DNA of 64,000 bases. Source: Bacteroides fragilis NCTC 9343 (GTDB lineage: Bacteria > Bacteroidota > Bacteroidia > Bacteroidales > Bacteroidaceae). Numbering within the stretch: the stretch's first letter is position 1; every line of letters starts with the position of its first letter. Made by a program: the position numbers and the translations under genes. Location of the stretch: contig NC_003228.3 of the NCBI RefSeq assembly GCF_000025985.1, positions 3,100,001 through 3,164,000 on the forward strand. The letters are read 5' to 3'. This document shows positions 1-9,925 of the stretch, in pieces. The notes beneath the pieces were generated by a model. That model was not told where the DNA came from. It searched no databases and saw nothing but the letters and a program-made list of their open reading frames with translations.

Positions 1-1
1 C

Positions 2-820
2 AAAGCACGTGAAGTAGCCGAATACATCGGTACGGTTCATCATGAAATAAACTACACCCTTCAGGAAGGGCTCGATGCCATCCGGGATGTTATCTATTTC
101 ATTGAGACATACGACGTAACTACCGTCCGTGCTTCTACACCGATGTATCTGTTGGCACGTGTCATCAAGTCGATGGGCATCAAGATGGTATTGAGCGGTG
201 AAGGTGCCGACGAGATCTTCGGCGGCTACCTTTATTTCCACAAAGCACCCGATGCCCGTGCCTTTCACGAAGAGACTGTACGCAAACTGTCTAAACTACA
301 TCTATACGATTGCCTTCGCGCCAATAAGAGCCTCGCAGCATGGGGTGTGGAAGGACGTGTCCCTTTCCTCGACAAAGAGTTTCTGGATGTGGCCATGCAA
401 CTCGATCCCGAAATAAAAATGGCTCCGGGAAAAGTCATCGAAAAGAAAGTCCTGCGCGAAGCCTTTGCGGATATGCTCCCTTCCGGCATCGCCTGGCGCC
501 AAAAAGAACAGTTCAGTGACGGTGTGGGATATAGTTGGATAGATACGCTGAAAGAGATTACCGCAACGGCTGTCAGTGACGAACAGATGGCACATGCCGC
601 AGAACGTTTTCCCATCCACACCCCTATGAATAAAGAAGAGTATTACTACCGCAGCATCTTCGAAGAGCACTTCCCCAGTGAAAGCGCCGCCCGCAGCGTA
701 CCCAGTATCCCCAGTGTAGCCTGTTCGACAGCCGAGGCACTGGCATGGGACACCGCGTTCAAGAACCTGAACGATCCCAGCGGACGTGCCGTAAAAGGAG
801 TACACGAAGAAGCATATTAA
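2..820 (+). CDS. asnB: Asparagine synthase B, C-terminal part
   Basis: The reading frame is open from the first bases of the window, so the N-terminal glutaminase domain lies outside. The visible part is the ATP-dependent synthetase domain, which makes asparagine from aspartate in the cytoplasm. The stretch LSGEGADEIFGGY, followed by the helical region with GRVPFLDKEFLDVA and the WRQKEQFSDGVGYSWI segment, is typical of AsnB. The tail ends normally with TAA at 818-820. The ATG at 143 is internal, not the start. Identification is secure; gene length cannot be judged from here. Confidence 0.95.
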   Translation, partial: KAREVAEYIGTVHHEINYTLQEGLDAIRDVIYFIETYDVTTVRASTPMYLLARVIKSMGIKMVLSGEGADEIFGGYLYFHKAPDARAFHEETVRKLSKLHLYDCLRANKSLAAWGVEGRVPFLDKEFLDVAMQLDPEIKMAPGKVIEKKVLREAFADMLPSGIAWRQKEQFSDGVGYSWIDTLKEITATAVSDEQMAHAAERFPIHTPMNKEEYYYRSIFEEHFPSESAARSVPSIPSVACSTAEALAWDTAFKNLNDPSGRAVKGVHEEAY

Positions 821-846
821 AAAAGGGTGTAGCTCCAACAGGCAAA

Positions 847-901
847 GGGTGTAGCCATCGGACGTCCTGGGTGTAGCCCCGACAGACGGATGGCTACACC
901 C
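847..901. repeat. Inverted repeat after asnB
   Basis: The 13-mer GGGTGTAGCCATC (847-859) recurs inverted at 889-901, and further GGGTGTAGC copies lie at about 826 and 870. The arms could form a hairpin just downstream of asnB. No T-run follows, so calling it a terminator would be a guess. Confidence 0.45.
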
Positions 902-1039
902 TGTCCACGGAAGCGTTTCTCCTATTCATACTCCCGTTTTCGGTACACAGGAATGTATTGTAAAGAGATTTAAAAGAATTTTATAGCTTTGTTTAACGCA
1001 GATTAGCATCCTTATCCGGCTAAATTGCGTTACTTTTTA

Positions 1040-1047
1040 TATCTTTG
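1040..1047 (+). promoter_or_regulatory. Putative -7 box for the phosphodiesterase gene
   Basis: TATCTTTG matches the Bacteroides -7 consensus TAnnTTTG and lies 24 bp before the ATG at 1072. A second match, TAGCTTTG, is at 984-991. Neither has a clear TTTG at the -33 position. Confidence 0.5.
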
Positions 1048-1071
1048 AAGGCGAACCAAAAACTGAAATAT

Positions 1072-1833
1072 ATGAAAATTAAAAAACTTCTGTTTGCCTC
1101 TGCCCTGCTTTTTTCAGCATACAATGCCTCTGCGCAAACTCAGGTCATTGCCCATCGCGGATTCTGGAAAACCGAAGGTTCTGCGCAAAACAGTATCGCC
1201 GCCTTGCTAAAAGCCGACTCCATCGGATGCTACGGTTCGGAGTTTGATGTATGGCTGGCAGCCGATGACCAGTTAGTGGTCAACCATGACCCCACATTTA
1301 AAGGGAAAAGGATGGAAAACTCACCTTCCACCGCACTGACAGCCATCAAACTCGATAATGGGGAAAGCCTGCCTACCCTTGCCAAATACTTGAAAGCGGC
1401 ACAACCGCTACACACCCGGTTAATTCTTGAACTGAAAGCACACAGCACCCCACTCCGCGAAACGAAAGCCATCGAAAAAATCGTTGCCCTGGTCAAAGAC
1501 ATGGGACTGGAGGAACGGATGGAGTATATCACCTTCTCCCTGCATGCCACCAAAGAATTTATCCGCTTGGCTCCAGAAGGCACTCCCGTCTACTATCTTG
1601 ACGGTAACCTGTCACCCAAGGAGCTGAAAGAACTGGGGTGTGCCGGTCCGGACTATCATTACACCGTATTCCGCAAACATCCCGAATGGATTCAGGAATG
1701 CCATGATTTGGGCATGAAAGTGAATGCCTGGACCGTGAACAAGACGGATGACATGAAATGGCTGATCGATCGTAAAGTAGATTTCATCACCACCAACGAA
1801 CCGGTACAGCTGAAAAATCTACTGAAAAAATAA
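1072..1833 (+). CDS. Glycerophosphodiester phosphodiesterase, exported
   Basis: This 253-residue protein should hydrolyse glycerophosphodiesters to glycerol-3-phosphate and an alcohol. It has the family signatures HRG (residues 28-30), EFDVW, NHDPTF and LELKAH, and the C-terminal VNAWTVN strand. Residues 1-21 form a typical signal peptide ending in AYNASA, so it probably acts in the periplasm. A TTG at 1045 extends the frame, but that codon lies inside the promoter box, so ATG at 1072 is preferred. The gene appears to stand alone: asnB is 250 bp upstream and a strong terminator follows. Confidence 0.9.
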   Translation: MKIKKLLFASALLFSAYNASAQTQVIAHRGFWKTEGSAQNSIAALLKADSIGCYGSEFDVWLAADDQLVVNHDPTFKGKRMENSPSTALTAIKLDNGESLPTLAKYLKAAQPLHTRLILELKAHSTPLRETKAIEKIVALVKDMGLEERMEYITFSLHATKEFIRLAPEGTPVYYLDGNLSPKELKELGCAGPDYHYTVFRKHPEWIQECHDLGMKVNAWTVNKTDDMKWLIDRKVDFITTNEPVQLKNLLKK

Positions 1834-1864
1834 ATCTCGGTATCCAATCATTTTTTTACATTCT

Positions 1865-1903
1865 CCCTTGAGTGAGTATCCACCCGCTCAAGGGATTTTT
1901 TTT
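1865..1903 (+). terminator. Rho-independent terminator
   Basis: CCCTTGAGTG at 1865-1874 pairs with CGCTCAAGGG at 1885-1894 (10 bp with one G-U), followed by eight or more T residues. It closes the phosphodiesterase transcript. Confidence 0.85.
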
Positions 1904-2053
1904 CGGGTCCCCGAAAAAGTATGTTTGGGGACATGCCTATAATAATTCAAAACCAAGTCTTCCAATATTTCAAATTAATTATCTACATTTACGGTCATGC
2001 AAAAAGACATGGCATTTACAAACAGAACGTACACAACATAAAAAACATCTAAA

Positions 2054-3367
2054 ATGAAAAAAATCCTATTCTTATTAACGATCCTTGTTTCAGTTCCCGC
2101 TTTTTCACAAAGCGCCGATGAACGTATAGGAACTTTTTTAAATCAAGCGGATTGGTTCGGACTTGAAAAAAACTATCCGATACTAAAAGACTCCATGCAG
2201 GCGGATTTCCTAAAGCTAATGTCCGAGGCACTGATCGGCTATTACTTCAATCGTCCGGATGAAGCCCTGCAAAGCATCCACAAACTACTGGTCAACCACC
2301 AAGCCGAGATTGGCGGTCAAAATGCACTTAACATGGCTATCCTCGCATGTCAGATTGATGGTCTCAAAGGGAATTATGCCACAGCCGCACAAAACTCGCG
2401 AAGCATTATGGAACAACTCAAACAGCAAAGTGCAGAACAAGGAATGTACAAAAGCCTCGAAGGTATCTGTTATTTCTATGATCAGTTGAAGAACATTCCG
2501 GCTCCGGGCATCACATGTCCGCAAGAGGATATCATCATTCCTGTCGATATCGAGAAAGTGAAGTTACCGACAAGCATCGAGCCCAAAGGATGGCGCGGTA
2601 CGACAATTCTAATACCTGTGACCATAAACGGAAAAACCTATCAATTTATTTTCGATACAGGAGCCGGAACAAGCTACATGTCGCAACGCATGGCTAAAGA
2701 AACAGGTGTACGCATTTTAAGTGACTCTTTGGTAATAAATTCCAATTTACCCGGAGCCATGACGGGAAATTTCGGAACTTTGGAGAATATGCAAATCGGG
2801 AGCATTACTTTCCATAACTCCCTCATCACCATAGCACCCCCCAATGAGTTTGACAGTATTATGATAGTTGACGCGGTTCTCGGTATGGATTTTATCGGCT
2901 TATTCGATGAAGTCCGCATTTATCCCAAAGATAAAAAAATCGTTTTTCCCAAGAGCTCCACACCTCTCCCATCTTACGGACGTAACTTGATGAAAGTTGA
3001 CCGTGCACTGAAGCTGAAAGCCCAGGCAAACGGCGAAACACTTATGCTGCATTTCGATACGGGAAACAGCACAGCCGGATTGTTTTATCAGTATTACGAA
3101 AAGCATAAGGCCGAATTCGAGAGTATCGGCAAAAAAGAAAAAATAACCGGTGGCGGATTCAATCATGTCGTTACAAAAGATATATTACGTTTGCCTTCAT
3201 TCGATATGGAGATTGGAGATGCAACCGCCCACTTAAAAAACCTCGCAGTGGATATTACCCCCAACGGCATCCCGGCCGAAGATGACGGAAACATCGGCAT
3301 GGATATGATCAATCAATTTGATTGCGTAACGATCAATCTAAAAGACATGTTCTTAAAACTCGAATAG
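2054..3367 (+). CDS. Exported retropepsin-like aspartyl protease with two DTG motifs
   Basis: The 437-residue protein starts with a signal peptide (MKKILFLLTILVSVPAFSQS), then has an alpha-helical region of about 140 residues. Two aspartyl-protease-like halves follow: IFDTGAGTSYMS near residue 203 and HFDTGNSTAGLFY near residue 338. Each half is followed by a G(M)D-type element (LGMDFIGLFD, IGMDMINQFD). Most bacterial retropepsin-like proteins carry one catalytic Asp per chain and dimerise; here one chain could supply both. Substrate unknown; the location is probably periplasmic. It stands alone between two hairpin structures. Confidence 0.8.
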   Translation: MKKILFLLTILVSVPAFSQSADERIGTFLNQADWFGLEKNYPILKDSMQADFLKLMSEALIGYYFNRPDEALQSIHKLLVNHQAEIGGQNALNMAILACQIDGLKGNYATAAQNSRSIMEQLKQQSAEQGMYKSLEGICYFYDQLKNIPAPGITCPQEDIIIPVDIEKVKLPTSIEPKGWRGTTILIPVTINGKTYQFIFDTGAGTSYMSQRMAKETGVRILSDSLVINSNLPGAMTGNFGTLENMQIGSITFHNSLITIAPPNEFDSIMIVDAVLGMDFIGLFDEVRIYPKDKKIVFPKSSTPLPSYGRNLMKVDRALKLKAQANGETLMLHFDTGNSTAGLFYQYYEKHKAEFESIGKKEKITGGGFNHVVTKDILRLPSFDMEIGDATAHLKNLAVDITPNGIPAEDDGNIGMDMINQFDCVTINLKDMFLKLE

Positions 3368-3396
3368 TGTCTCAATCAGGACTACTGTAAACAGGG

Positions 3397-3460
3397 GGGC
3401 TTCGGACAATGCCGTCAGAAAAGACGAAACAGAGTACCGAAGCCCTCATTATTTCTTCTT
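3397..3460 (+). terminator. Probable terminator
   Basis: GGGCTTCGG at 3397-3405 pairs with CCGAAGCCC at 3437-3445 across a 31-nt loop and is followed by a T-rich tract. The long loop lowers confidence. Confidence 0.55.
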
Positions 3461-3533
3461 TTTCTTTTCGGAATCCCAACAATGAAAATGCAAAATTCAT
3501 CCTCCACGCCTAACATTCATAAAAATATTTCTA

Positions 3534-3541
3534 TATATTTG
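3534..3541 (+). promoter_or_regulatory. Putative -7 box for the barrel protein gene
   Basis: TATATTTG fits TAnnTTTG and lies 34 bp before the ATG at 3576. Confidence 0.55.
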
Positions 3542-3575
3542 TACTTAATTACACTTACATAAATTAAAAATAAAG

Positions 3576-4451
3576 ATGAAAAAGTTATTTGCATTATTAT
3601 TCATTTCTATGATTTCGGGAATGATAATGGCCCAGATCCCGGAGGTTTCGGGCACTATTGTGTTTAAAAAGGACGGACAGCCCGTCGTTGGGGCATTGGT
3701 GAGCGTATTAGGAACAGATATCAGCACCATCACAGACGTCGACGGACGTTTTACTTTAAAAGAAATCCCCGAAAAGGCACAGAGAATACGGGTAAAATAC
3801 ATCGGTATGCAACCCAAAGACGTAAAAATAAGACCCATAATGAATGTTACCCTCGACTTAGAGAAAAAACTGGCATTCTTTATACAAGCCGGGGTTGGAG
3901 TCAGCGGATACAATCTTGAAAACAATAACGAAGACATCTATGGAGGCAACAATCATTTATACATCCAGGGCGGTGTCGGATTGAACTATAATTTCTCAAC
4001 CTATTTTTCATTGCAGCCTTCTGTCAATGTGGTGGCCAAAGGTTGTAAGAACATGGGCAGAAGAGGCTCCGATGGCCAAGGAGAAATCACTGTCGACCCT
4101 GTATATCTGGAAATCCCTGTCCTGATAGCCGCCCGCTTCATCATATCGGATTTCGGCCGACTGATTTTCAATGCAGGCCCGTATGCCGCCATCGGAATAG
4201 CCGGCAAAGGAAAATACACCGACGAATGGGAGGGGACAAGCATGAAATTCGATCTGTTTAGCGGTGACGAAGCCGTTCTCAAACGGTTCGATGCAGGAGT
4301 GCAGGCAGGGTTTGCTTACGAAATCAAACACATCGGTTTCTCGTACACTTTCGGATACGGACTCCTAAAACCATTTAAAGAATGGAATAAAGAATGGGGA
4401 GCGACTCCACACAACATCAGCCACAACTTCGGACTTAAATATATATTCTGA
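3576..4451 (+). CDS. Outer-membrane beta-barrel protein with CarboxypepD-like N-terminus
   Basis: This 291-residue protein has a signal peptide (residues 1-19), then a carboxypeptidase-regulatory-like fold of about 75 residues (EVSGTIVFKKDGQPVVGALV through YIGMQPKDVKI). That fold is common at the start of Bacteroidetes outer-membrane proteins. The rest alternates aromatic and glycine-rich strands and ends in GLKYIF, a terminal aromatic typical of outer-membrane barrels (PorT-like group). No plug or TonB box is visible, so it is not a TonB receptor. Function unknown. It is transcribed alone and followed by a repeat element. Confidence 0.75.
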   Translation: MKKLFALLFISMISGMIMAQIPEVSGTIVFKKDGQPVVGALVSVLGTDISTITDVDGRFTLKEIPEKAQRIRVKYIGMQPKDVKIRPIMNVTLDLEKKLAFFIQAGVGVSGYNLENNNEDIYGGNNHLYIQGGVGLNYNFSTYFSLQPSVNVVAKGCKNMGRRGSDGQGEITVDPVYLEIPVLIAARFIISDFGRLIFNAGPYAAIGIAGKGKYTDEWEGTSMKFDLFSGDEAVLKRFDAGVQAGFAYEIKHIGFSYTFGYGLLKPFKEWNKEWGATPHNISHNFGLKYIF

Positions 4452-4507
4452 TACAGTCCGGATAACGTCATAGAAAAAGGAAGCACTTGAGAAAGGGTGT
4501 TTCATAA

Positions 4508-4592
4508 CTCACCACAGATTACACAAAACGATTTTAATCTACTGATAACCAATACTATTTATCTGTATAAATCCGTGTAATCTGTGGTGAAT
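4508..4592. repeat. Interspersed inverted repeat, copy R1
   Basis: The left arm TCACCACAGATTACAC and the right arm GTGTAATCTGTGGTGAA are complementary and separated by about 50 bp. It sits 57 bp after the barrel protein gene. The rest of this 443-bp gap (4593-4838) holds no convincing gene. Confidence 0.85.
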
Positions 4593-4838
4593 ACGACTTT
4601 TCGACACATCTCCTCTTTTATAAAAAGATCCAATTGACCTGAATCAATCCATCCCTCCCATTACAAAATTCCCCCAAAGGACACAGAACAAAATCGCTTT
4701 ATTACAGTTTATTAAAATACGAAGTATTCTTATTTCGATCCGGAAGCAAAAACGAGCAAAAGTATTGCAGAATGGAAGACAGGGTAAAATAAATAGATAT
4801 AAGACATGCTTTTTATAAAAACAAAAGTCAAAAAGACA

Positions 4839-4846
4839 TATCTTTG
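4839..4846 (+). promoter_or_regulatory. Putative -7 box for dapF-dapL
   Basis: TATCTTTG fits TAnnTTTG and lies 48 bp before the dapF ATG at 4895. It argues against the in-frame upstream ATG at 4844, which would lie inside the box. Confidence 0.6.
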
Positions 4847-4894
4847 TGCAGTAACAATACAAAAGGATACATAAATCAATCAATATTGATAAAA

Positions 4895-5704
4895 ATGGCA
4901 AGAGCGATTCAATTCACCAAGATGCATGGAACAGGGAATGATTACATCTATGTAAATACTCTCAGATTTCCAATCGCCCGTCCCGAAAAGGCAGCCATCG
5001 AATGGAGTGCTTATCATACGGGAATCGGGAGTGACGGACTTGTGTTGATCGGACACTCGGATAAAGCGGATTTCAGTATGCGCATATTCAATGCCGACGG
5101 TTCGGAGGCCATGATGTGTGGCAATGCAAGCCGATGCATCGGCAAATATCTCTATGAATACGGACTGACCTCCAAAAACGTTATCACACTGGACACCCTC
5201 TCGGGCATCAAAATATTGGAACTACACCTTGAAGGACGGACCGTAGAAACTGTAACGGTCGACATGGGGGTACCATTGGAAACCGGTACGATTGACTTCG
5301 ATGGCGAATTTCCGTTCCTTTCTACCCAAGTGTCAATGGGCAACCCGCATCTCGTCACTTTTGTGGACGACATCCGGATCGTCAATCTTTCGGAGATGGG
5401 ACCGAAGCTGGAAAAACATCCTCTGTTCCCCGACCGTACAAATGTAGAGTTTGCCCAGATAACGGGAGAGAATACAATCCGGATGCGGGTTTGGGAAAGA
5501 GGATCGGGCATCACACAAGCCTGCGGGACAGGTGCCTGCGCTACAGCCGTAGCCGCACACCTCACGGGACGGACGGGGCGAACCGTTAACGTAGTAATGG
5601 ACGGAGGCACACTGACCATAGAATGGGACGAAGCAACAGGCCATATATCTATGACCGGACCGGCCGTAAAAGTTTTCGATGGAACCATAGAACTGAGAGA
5701 ATAG
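4895..5704 (+). CDS. dapF: Diaminopimelate epimerase
   Basis: DapF converts LL- to meso-diaminopimelate for lysine and peptidoglycan synthesis in the cytoplasm. The 269-residue protein has the usual length. Both catalytic cysteines are present: Cys75 in MCGNASRC and Cys210 in [11 protein letters not shown]. The N-terminal [14 protein letters not shown] motif is also canonical, and the start at 4895 places it correctly. dapL follows after 52 bp in the same direction, so the two consecutive pathway steps are probably co-transcribed. Confidence 0.97.
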   Translation: MARAIQFTKMHGTGNDYIYVNTLRFPIARPEKAAIEWSAYHTGIGSDGLVLIGHSDKADFSMRIFNADGSEAMMCGNASRCIGKYLYEYGLTSKNVITLDTLSGIKILELHLEGRTVETVTVDMGVPLETGTIDFDGEFPFLSTQVSMGNPHLVTFVDDIRIVNLSEMGPKLEKHPLFPDRTNVEFAQITGENTIRMRVWERGSGITQACGTGACATAVAAHLTGRTGRTVNVVMDGGTLTIEWDEATGHISMTGPAVKVFDGTIELRE

Positions 5705-5756
5705 TTACCCATAAAATCAGGTATCAACCCAACTGAAAAGCTAAAACAAGAACAAT

Positions 5757-6989
5757 ATGGCATTAGTAAACGAACATTTTTTGAAATTACCGGGAAGCTA
5801 TCTGTTCTCGGACATAGCAAAGAAAGTCAATACTTTTAAAATAACGCACCCGAAGCGGGACATCATCCGGCTGGGGATCGGTGACGTGACCCGTCCCCTG
5901 CCCAAAGCCTGTATCGAAGCCATGCACAAGGCAGTCGAAGAGATGACATCGGCCGAAACTTTCCGCGGATACGGCCCCGAACAAGGATATGACTTCCTGA
6001 TCGAAGCCATCATCAAAAACGATTATGCTCCGCGCGGCATACATCTTTCACCTACAGAGGTATTTGTCAACGACGGTGCCAAAAGCGATACGGGCAATAT
6101 CGGAGATATCCTCCGGCACGATAACAGCGTAGGTGTCACAGACCCCATTTATCCGGTCTACATTGACAGTAACGTCATGTGCGGACGTGCCGGAGTATTG
6201 GACACCGAAAGCGGAAAGTGGAGCAACGTCACTTATATGCCCTGCACTGCCGAAAATCATTTTATTCCGGCCATTCCGGAGAAGCGTATCGACATTGTAT
6301 ACCTCTGCTACCCCAACAACCCGACCGGTACGACGCTGACAAAGGCGGAACTGAAGAAATGGGTGGATTACGCATTGGCCAACGACACCCTGATTTTGTT
6401 TGATGCAGCCTATGAAGCTTACATCCGGGAACCGGACATCCCCCACTCCATCTACGAAATAAAAGGGGCCAAGAAATGTGCCATCGAATTTCGCAGTTTC
6501 TCAAAAACAGCAGGCTTCACAGGAGTGCGTTGCGGATATACCGTCGTACCGAAAGAGCTGACAGCAGCCACGCTCGAAGGAGAACGCATCCCCCTGAACC
6601 GGTTGTGGAACCGCCGGCAATGCACCAAATTCAACGGTACATCGTACATTACGCAACGTGCGGCAGAAGCGATCTACACTCCTGAGGGAAAAGAACAGAT
6701 TCAGGAAACAATCAATTACTACATGACCAACGCCCGGATCATGAAAGAGGGCCTGGAATCTACCGGCCTGAAAGTGTACGGAGGGGTGAACGCACCCTAT
6801 TTATGGGTAAAAACTCCAAAGGGAACAAGCTCGTGGCGCTTCTTTGACCAGATGCTATACGAAGCCAACGTAGTAGGAACTCCGGGAGTCGGATTCGGCC
6901 CCAGTGGAGAGGGATACATCCGCCTGACAGCATTTGGCGAGCGGGATGATTGTATCGAAGCGATGCGACGCATCAAGAACCGACTGTAA
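5757..6989 (+). CDS. dapL: LL-diaminopimelate aminotransferase
   Basis: DapL is a PLP enzyme that makes LL-diaminopimelate directly from tetrahydrodipicolinate, bypassing the succinyl or acetyl branch. The 410-residue length fits. The PLP lysine is Lys250 in [10 protein letters not shown], and the substrate-side motifs CYPNNPTGT and [10 protein letters not shown] are present. Its position directly after dapF supports the DapL pathway in this organism. The gene ends 16 bp before repeat R2 and converges with the DUF308 gene. Confidence 0.97.
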   Translation: MALVNEHFLKLPGSYLFSDIAKKVNTFKITHPKRDIIRLGIGDVTRPLPKACIEAMHKAVEEMTSAETFRGYGPEQGYDFLIEAIIKNDYAPRGIHLSPTEVFVNDGAKSDTGNIGDILRHDNSVGVTDPIYPVYIDSNVMCGRAGVLDTESGKWSNVTYMPCTAENHFIPAIPEKRIDIVYLCYPNNPTGTTLTKAELKKWVDYALANDTLILFDAAYEAYIREPDIPHSIYEIKGAKKCAIEFRSFSKTAGFTGVRCGYTVVPKELTAATLEGERIPLNRLWNRRQCTKFNGTSYITQRAAEAIYTPEGKEQIQETINYYMTNARIMKEGLESTGLKVYGGVNAPYLWVKTPKGTSSWRFFDQMLYEANVVGTPGVGFGPSGEGYIRLTAFGERDDCIEAMRRIKNRL

Positions 6990-7004
6990 TGACAGACAGT
7001 CATG

Positions 7005-7100
7005 TCACCACAGATTACACGGATTTTCACAGATTAATAATTTATTTCATTGAAAATCAGATTAAAACATCTGTGTTAATCTGTGTAATCTGTGGTGAAT
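7005..7100. repeat. Interspersed inverted repeat, copy R2
   Basis: The outer arms TCACCACAGATTACAC and GTGTAATCTGTGGTGAA are perfectly complementary, with a second partly paired block inside. The loop holds TAATTTATTTCATTGA, which recurs inverted in copy R8. It lies between two convergent genes and could serve both transcripts as a 3' hairpin. Confidence 0.9.
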
Positions 7101-7121
7101 ACTTGCCCCATCTTTCTTCTA

Positions 7122-7688
7122 TTATTCGATAATCTCCGCATCCTCAATCTCTCCTTTCAGGGGAGTCTTGGGACGACGGCGGGCAAACTTGAACCAGTTG
7201 ATCAGCTCGGAGACGGCATAAACCAAACTACTGACACCGATAATCATAAAGGCCGTATTACGTGCTCCGGTAGGATTAAACAGGGCTACGATACCCGCTA
7301 TCAGGATCAAGACCGGTATCACATAGAAACCTCCCGGAACGGGCGTCCAACGACGTGCCATCGAAAGAGAGGCAATCTGCTGCACACCTCCCATAATCAG
7401 GATAAAGCCCAACAGAAACATCAGTACGTCGGCAAAGAACCCCGGCATCGTGACCAGCCAAAGTCCGAATAGCAGACTGCCCACTCCCTCGATGGGGAAA
7501 CGGCGGGACACACCCGGTTCCGGCTTTGTTCCGAAATAGCCGATCAGCACAATAAATCCCGGAATCAGGAACAGGACGCCGATGGTTATGACAATATAGT
7601 TAATTGCCGCATCCGGCCAGAGTACCAGTACCAGACCGATGACAAGCGCACAAATAGTGCGGATAAGAGAATAATTCATTGATTTCAT
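7122..7688 (-). CDS. DUF308 (HdeD-like) membrane protein
   Basis: The 188-residue protein is almost entirely hydrophobic, with about six membrane segments in pairs (for example ALVIGLVLVLWPDAAINYIV and the GSLLFGLWLVTMPGFF region). This matches the DUF308/HdeD family of inner-membrane proteins. HdeD is linked to acid resistance in enterics; a role here is not shown. The C-terminal tail is charged and cytoplasmic. Start at 7688 or at the Met three codons later; the sequence does not decide. It is monocistronic and divergent from ppk. Confidence 0.8.
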   Translation of the reverse strand: MKSMNYSLIRTICALVIGLVLVLWPDAAINYIVITIGVLFLIPGFIVLIGYFGTKPEPGVSRRFPIEGVGSLLFGLWLVTMPGFFADVLMFLLGFILIMGGVQQIASLSMARRWTPVPGGFYVIPVLILIAGIVALFNPTGARNTAFMIIGVSSLVYAVSELINWFKFARRRPKTPLKGEIEDAEIIE

Positions 7689-7823
7689 ATCTTACATTTT
7701 TTTAACGGGCTATCCCGCATACATTCTGCGAATATACGTGTTTCTGTCTACATATAAAAAGAACAAATGAATTTTGTAATAAGTTCATAGCAAGATTGTA
7801 ATATCTATTACATCATGCAAGCG

Positions 7824-7831
7824 TACTTTTG
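7824..7831 (+). promoter_or_regulatory. Putative -7 box for ppk-ppx
   Basis: TACTTTTG fits TAnnTTTG and lies 27 bp before the ppk ATG. No well-spaced TTTG is seen upstream. Confidence 0.5.
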
Positions 7832-7858
7832 CAAAAAAATAAGTAAACTCTTATCCGA

Positions 7859-9925
7859 ATGAAATCAGACGAAGCGAAACGTAAAAAGCTTTATGTAGAA
7901 CGGGACATCAGTTGGATGTATTTCAATCAACGCATTTTGCTTGAAGCTGCCCGCCCGGAAGTTCCGTTACTGGAACAACTTACCTTTCTGGGCATTTACT
8001 CTAACAATTTAGACGAGTTCTTCCGCGTTCGCGTAGCTACACTGAACCGCATTGTAGAGTACGATGACAAGAACATCCGTGAAGAGCGTGACACGGCCGC
8101 ACGCACCTTGAAACAGATCGGAAAGCTGCACAATCAATACTACCGGCAGTTTGAAGAAACGTTCGCTTCGATCATGGAGAAGTTAAAGCAAGAAAACATC
8201 CACGTCATCAAAGATACCGAACTGACACCGGAACAGGAACACTTCATCACTTCACTCTACCGGAACCGGCTGAATGGGTCTACCAATCCGCTCTTTCTTA
8301 CTAAAACGTCCCGTCATACGGACGACCAGACCGATGAAGACATCTACCTTGCCATCCGCCTGTTGCGCAAAGACAGTGAGGGAAAAGTGAAAATGAAAGA
8401 TTATGCCGTCATCGGGCTCCCCACCGCCGAGTTCGGACGCTTCATCCGCCTGCCGGATTCGGAAGGCAAAACCTATCTGATGTTTCTGGACGACGTTATC
8501 CGCTACTGCTTGCCGATGATCTTCATAGGCATGAATTATACGGACTATGAAGCTTACACTTTCAAGTTCACCAAAGACGCCGAAATGGAGATAGACAGTG
8601 ATCTGCGTACAGGTGTGCTCCAAAAAATATCGAAGGGGATCAAAAGCCGGAAACGGGGCGAACCGATCCGTTTCGTCTATGACAAAGAGATGCCGAAAGA
8701 TCTGCTGCGAAAGCTGACCGACCGCCTCAACGTGGATAAAAACGACACCCGTGTAGCAGGCGGGCGCTATCATAACTTCAAAGACCTGATGAAGTTTCCC
8801 GACTGCGGACGGTCCGACCTGAAATATCCTGCCTGGCCTCCCGTCTTCAAACAGGAACTGAACGGGACGGAAAGTATCCTGAGACTGATCAGGAAACAGG
8901 ACCGGTCGCTGCATTACCCCTATCAATCGTTCGATACCGTGATCCGTGTATTGCGCGAGGCAGCCATCAGCAAAGAAGTGAAAAGCATCAAGATGACTCT
9001 CTATCGCCTGGCCAAAGACTCGAAGGTAGTGAAAGCTCTGATCTGCGCTGCACAAAACGGAAAAAAAGTAACGGTTATCATCGAATTGCTCGCCCGTTTC
9101 GACGAAGCGTCCAACATCAGCTGGAGCAAACGCATGCAAGAGGCAGGAATCAAAGTGATATTCGGAGTGGAAGGTCTGAAAATCCACTCCAAGCTGGTAC
9201 ATATCGGAACACGGTTTGGCGACCTGGCCTGTATCAGCACCGGAAATTTTCATGAAGGAAACGCACGGATGTATACCGATTTCACCATCATGACAGCACA
9301 TCGCTCCATTGTGAGGGAAGTAGACCGGGTATTCGACTTCATAGAGAAGCCCTACCTCCCGGTGAACTTCAAGGAACTGCTCGTGTCGCCCAACGATATG
9401 CGCAAACGGCTGACAGCCCTGATCAACCAAGAAATCAAGAACAAGCGACAGGGAAAAGAGGCATACATCCTTGCCAAAGTGAACCATATTACCGACCGGA
9501 TACTGATACAGAAACTCTACGAAGCTTCGACAGCCGGTGTACAAACAGACCTGGTGGTCCGGGGCAACTGCTCCCTGGTGACCGGCATCCCGGGAGTCAG
9601 CGACAACATCCGGATCAACGGCATCATCGACCGTTATCTGGAACATCCGCGCATCTTCATCTTCGCCAATGGAGGGGAAGAAAAATACTATATAGGATCG
9701 GCCGACTGGATGCCCCGCAATCTGGACAACCGCATCGAAGTGCTTACGCCTGTATACGACAAAGTGATACAAGCAGAACTGAAACGTGTGGTCTGCTACG
9801 GACTTCGCGACACAGCCAAAGGGCGAATCGTGGACGGAAGCGGCGATAACAAGACTTGGGAAAACAGCGATGCACCTTTCCGCTCGCAGGAAGAATTATA
9901 CAAATACTATAAAGAATCAGAATGA
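7859..9925 (+). CDS. ppk1: Polyphosphate kinase 1
   Basis: PPK1 reversibly polymerises the gamma-phosphate of ATP into polyphosphate. The 688-residue protein has the usual four-domain length. It opens with ERDISWMYFNQRILLEA. It also has the autophosphorylated histidine motif KIHSKLVHIG (His443), then STGNFHEGNARMYTDF, and the second PLD-like half with the YIGSADWMPRNLDNRIEV element. Its stop overlaps the ppx start by 4 nt (ATGA), so kinase and phosphatase are translationally coupled. Confidence 0.97.
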   Translation: MKSDEAKRKKLYVERDISWMYFNQRILLEAARPEVPLLEQLTFLGIYSNNLDEFFRVRVATLNRIVEYDDKNIREERDTAARTLKQIGKLHNQYYRQFEETFASIMEKLKQENIHVIKDTELTPEQEHFITSLYRNRLNGSTNPLFLTKTSRHTDDQTDEDIYLAIRLLRKDSEGKVKMKDYAVIGLPTAEFGRFIRLPDSEGKTYLMFLDDVIRYCLPMIFIGMNYTDYEAYTFKFTKDAEMEIDSDLRTGVLQKISKGIKSRKRGEPIRFVYDKEMPKDLLRKLTDRLNVDKNDTRVAGGRYHNFKDLMKFPDCGRSDLKYPAWPPVFKQELNGTESILRLIRKQDRSLHYPYQSFDTVIRVLREAAISKEVKSIKMTLYRLAKDSKVVKALICAAQNGKKVTVIIELLARFDEASNISWSKRMQEAGIKVIFGVEGLKIHSKLVHIGTRFGDLACISTGNFHEGNARMYTDFTIMTAHRSIVREVDRVFDFIEKPYLPVNFKELLVSPNDMRKRLTALINQEIKNKRQGKEAYILAKVNHITDRILIQKLYEASTAGVQTDLVVRGNCSLVTGIPGVSDNIRINGIIDRYLEHPRIFIFANGGEEKYYIGSADWMPRNLDNRIEVLTPVYDKVIQAELKRVVCYGLRDTAKGRIVDGSGDNKTWENSDAPFRSQEELYKYYKESE

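Noticed and set aside
8252..9772. 506-codon open frame on the minus strand opposite ppk1
   Set aside because: It is the antisense shadow of a clearly real gene; its translation shows no domain and its composition follows the ppk1 codons.
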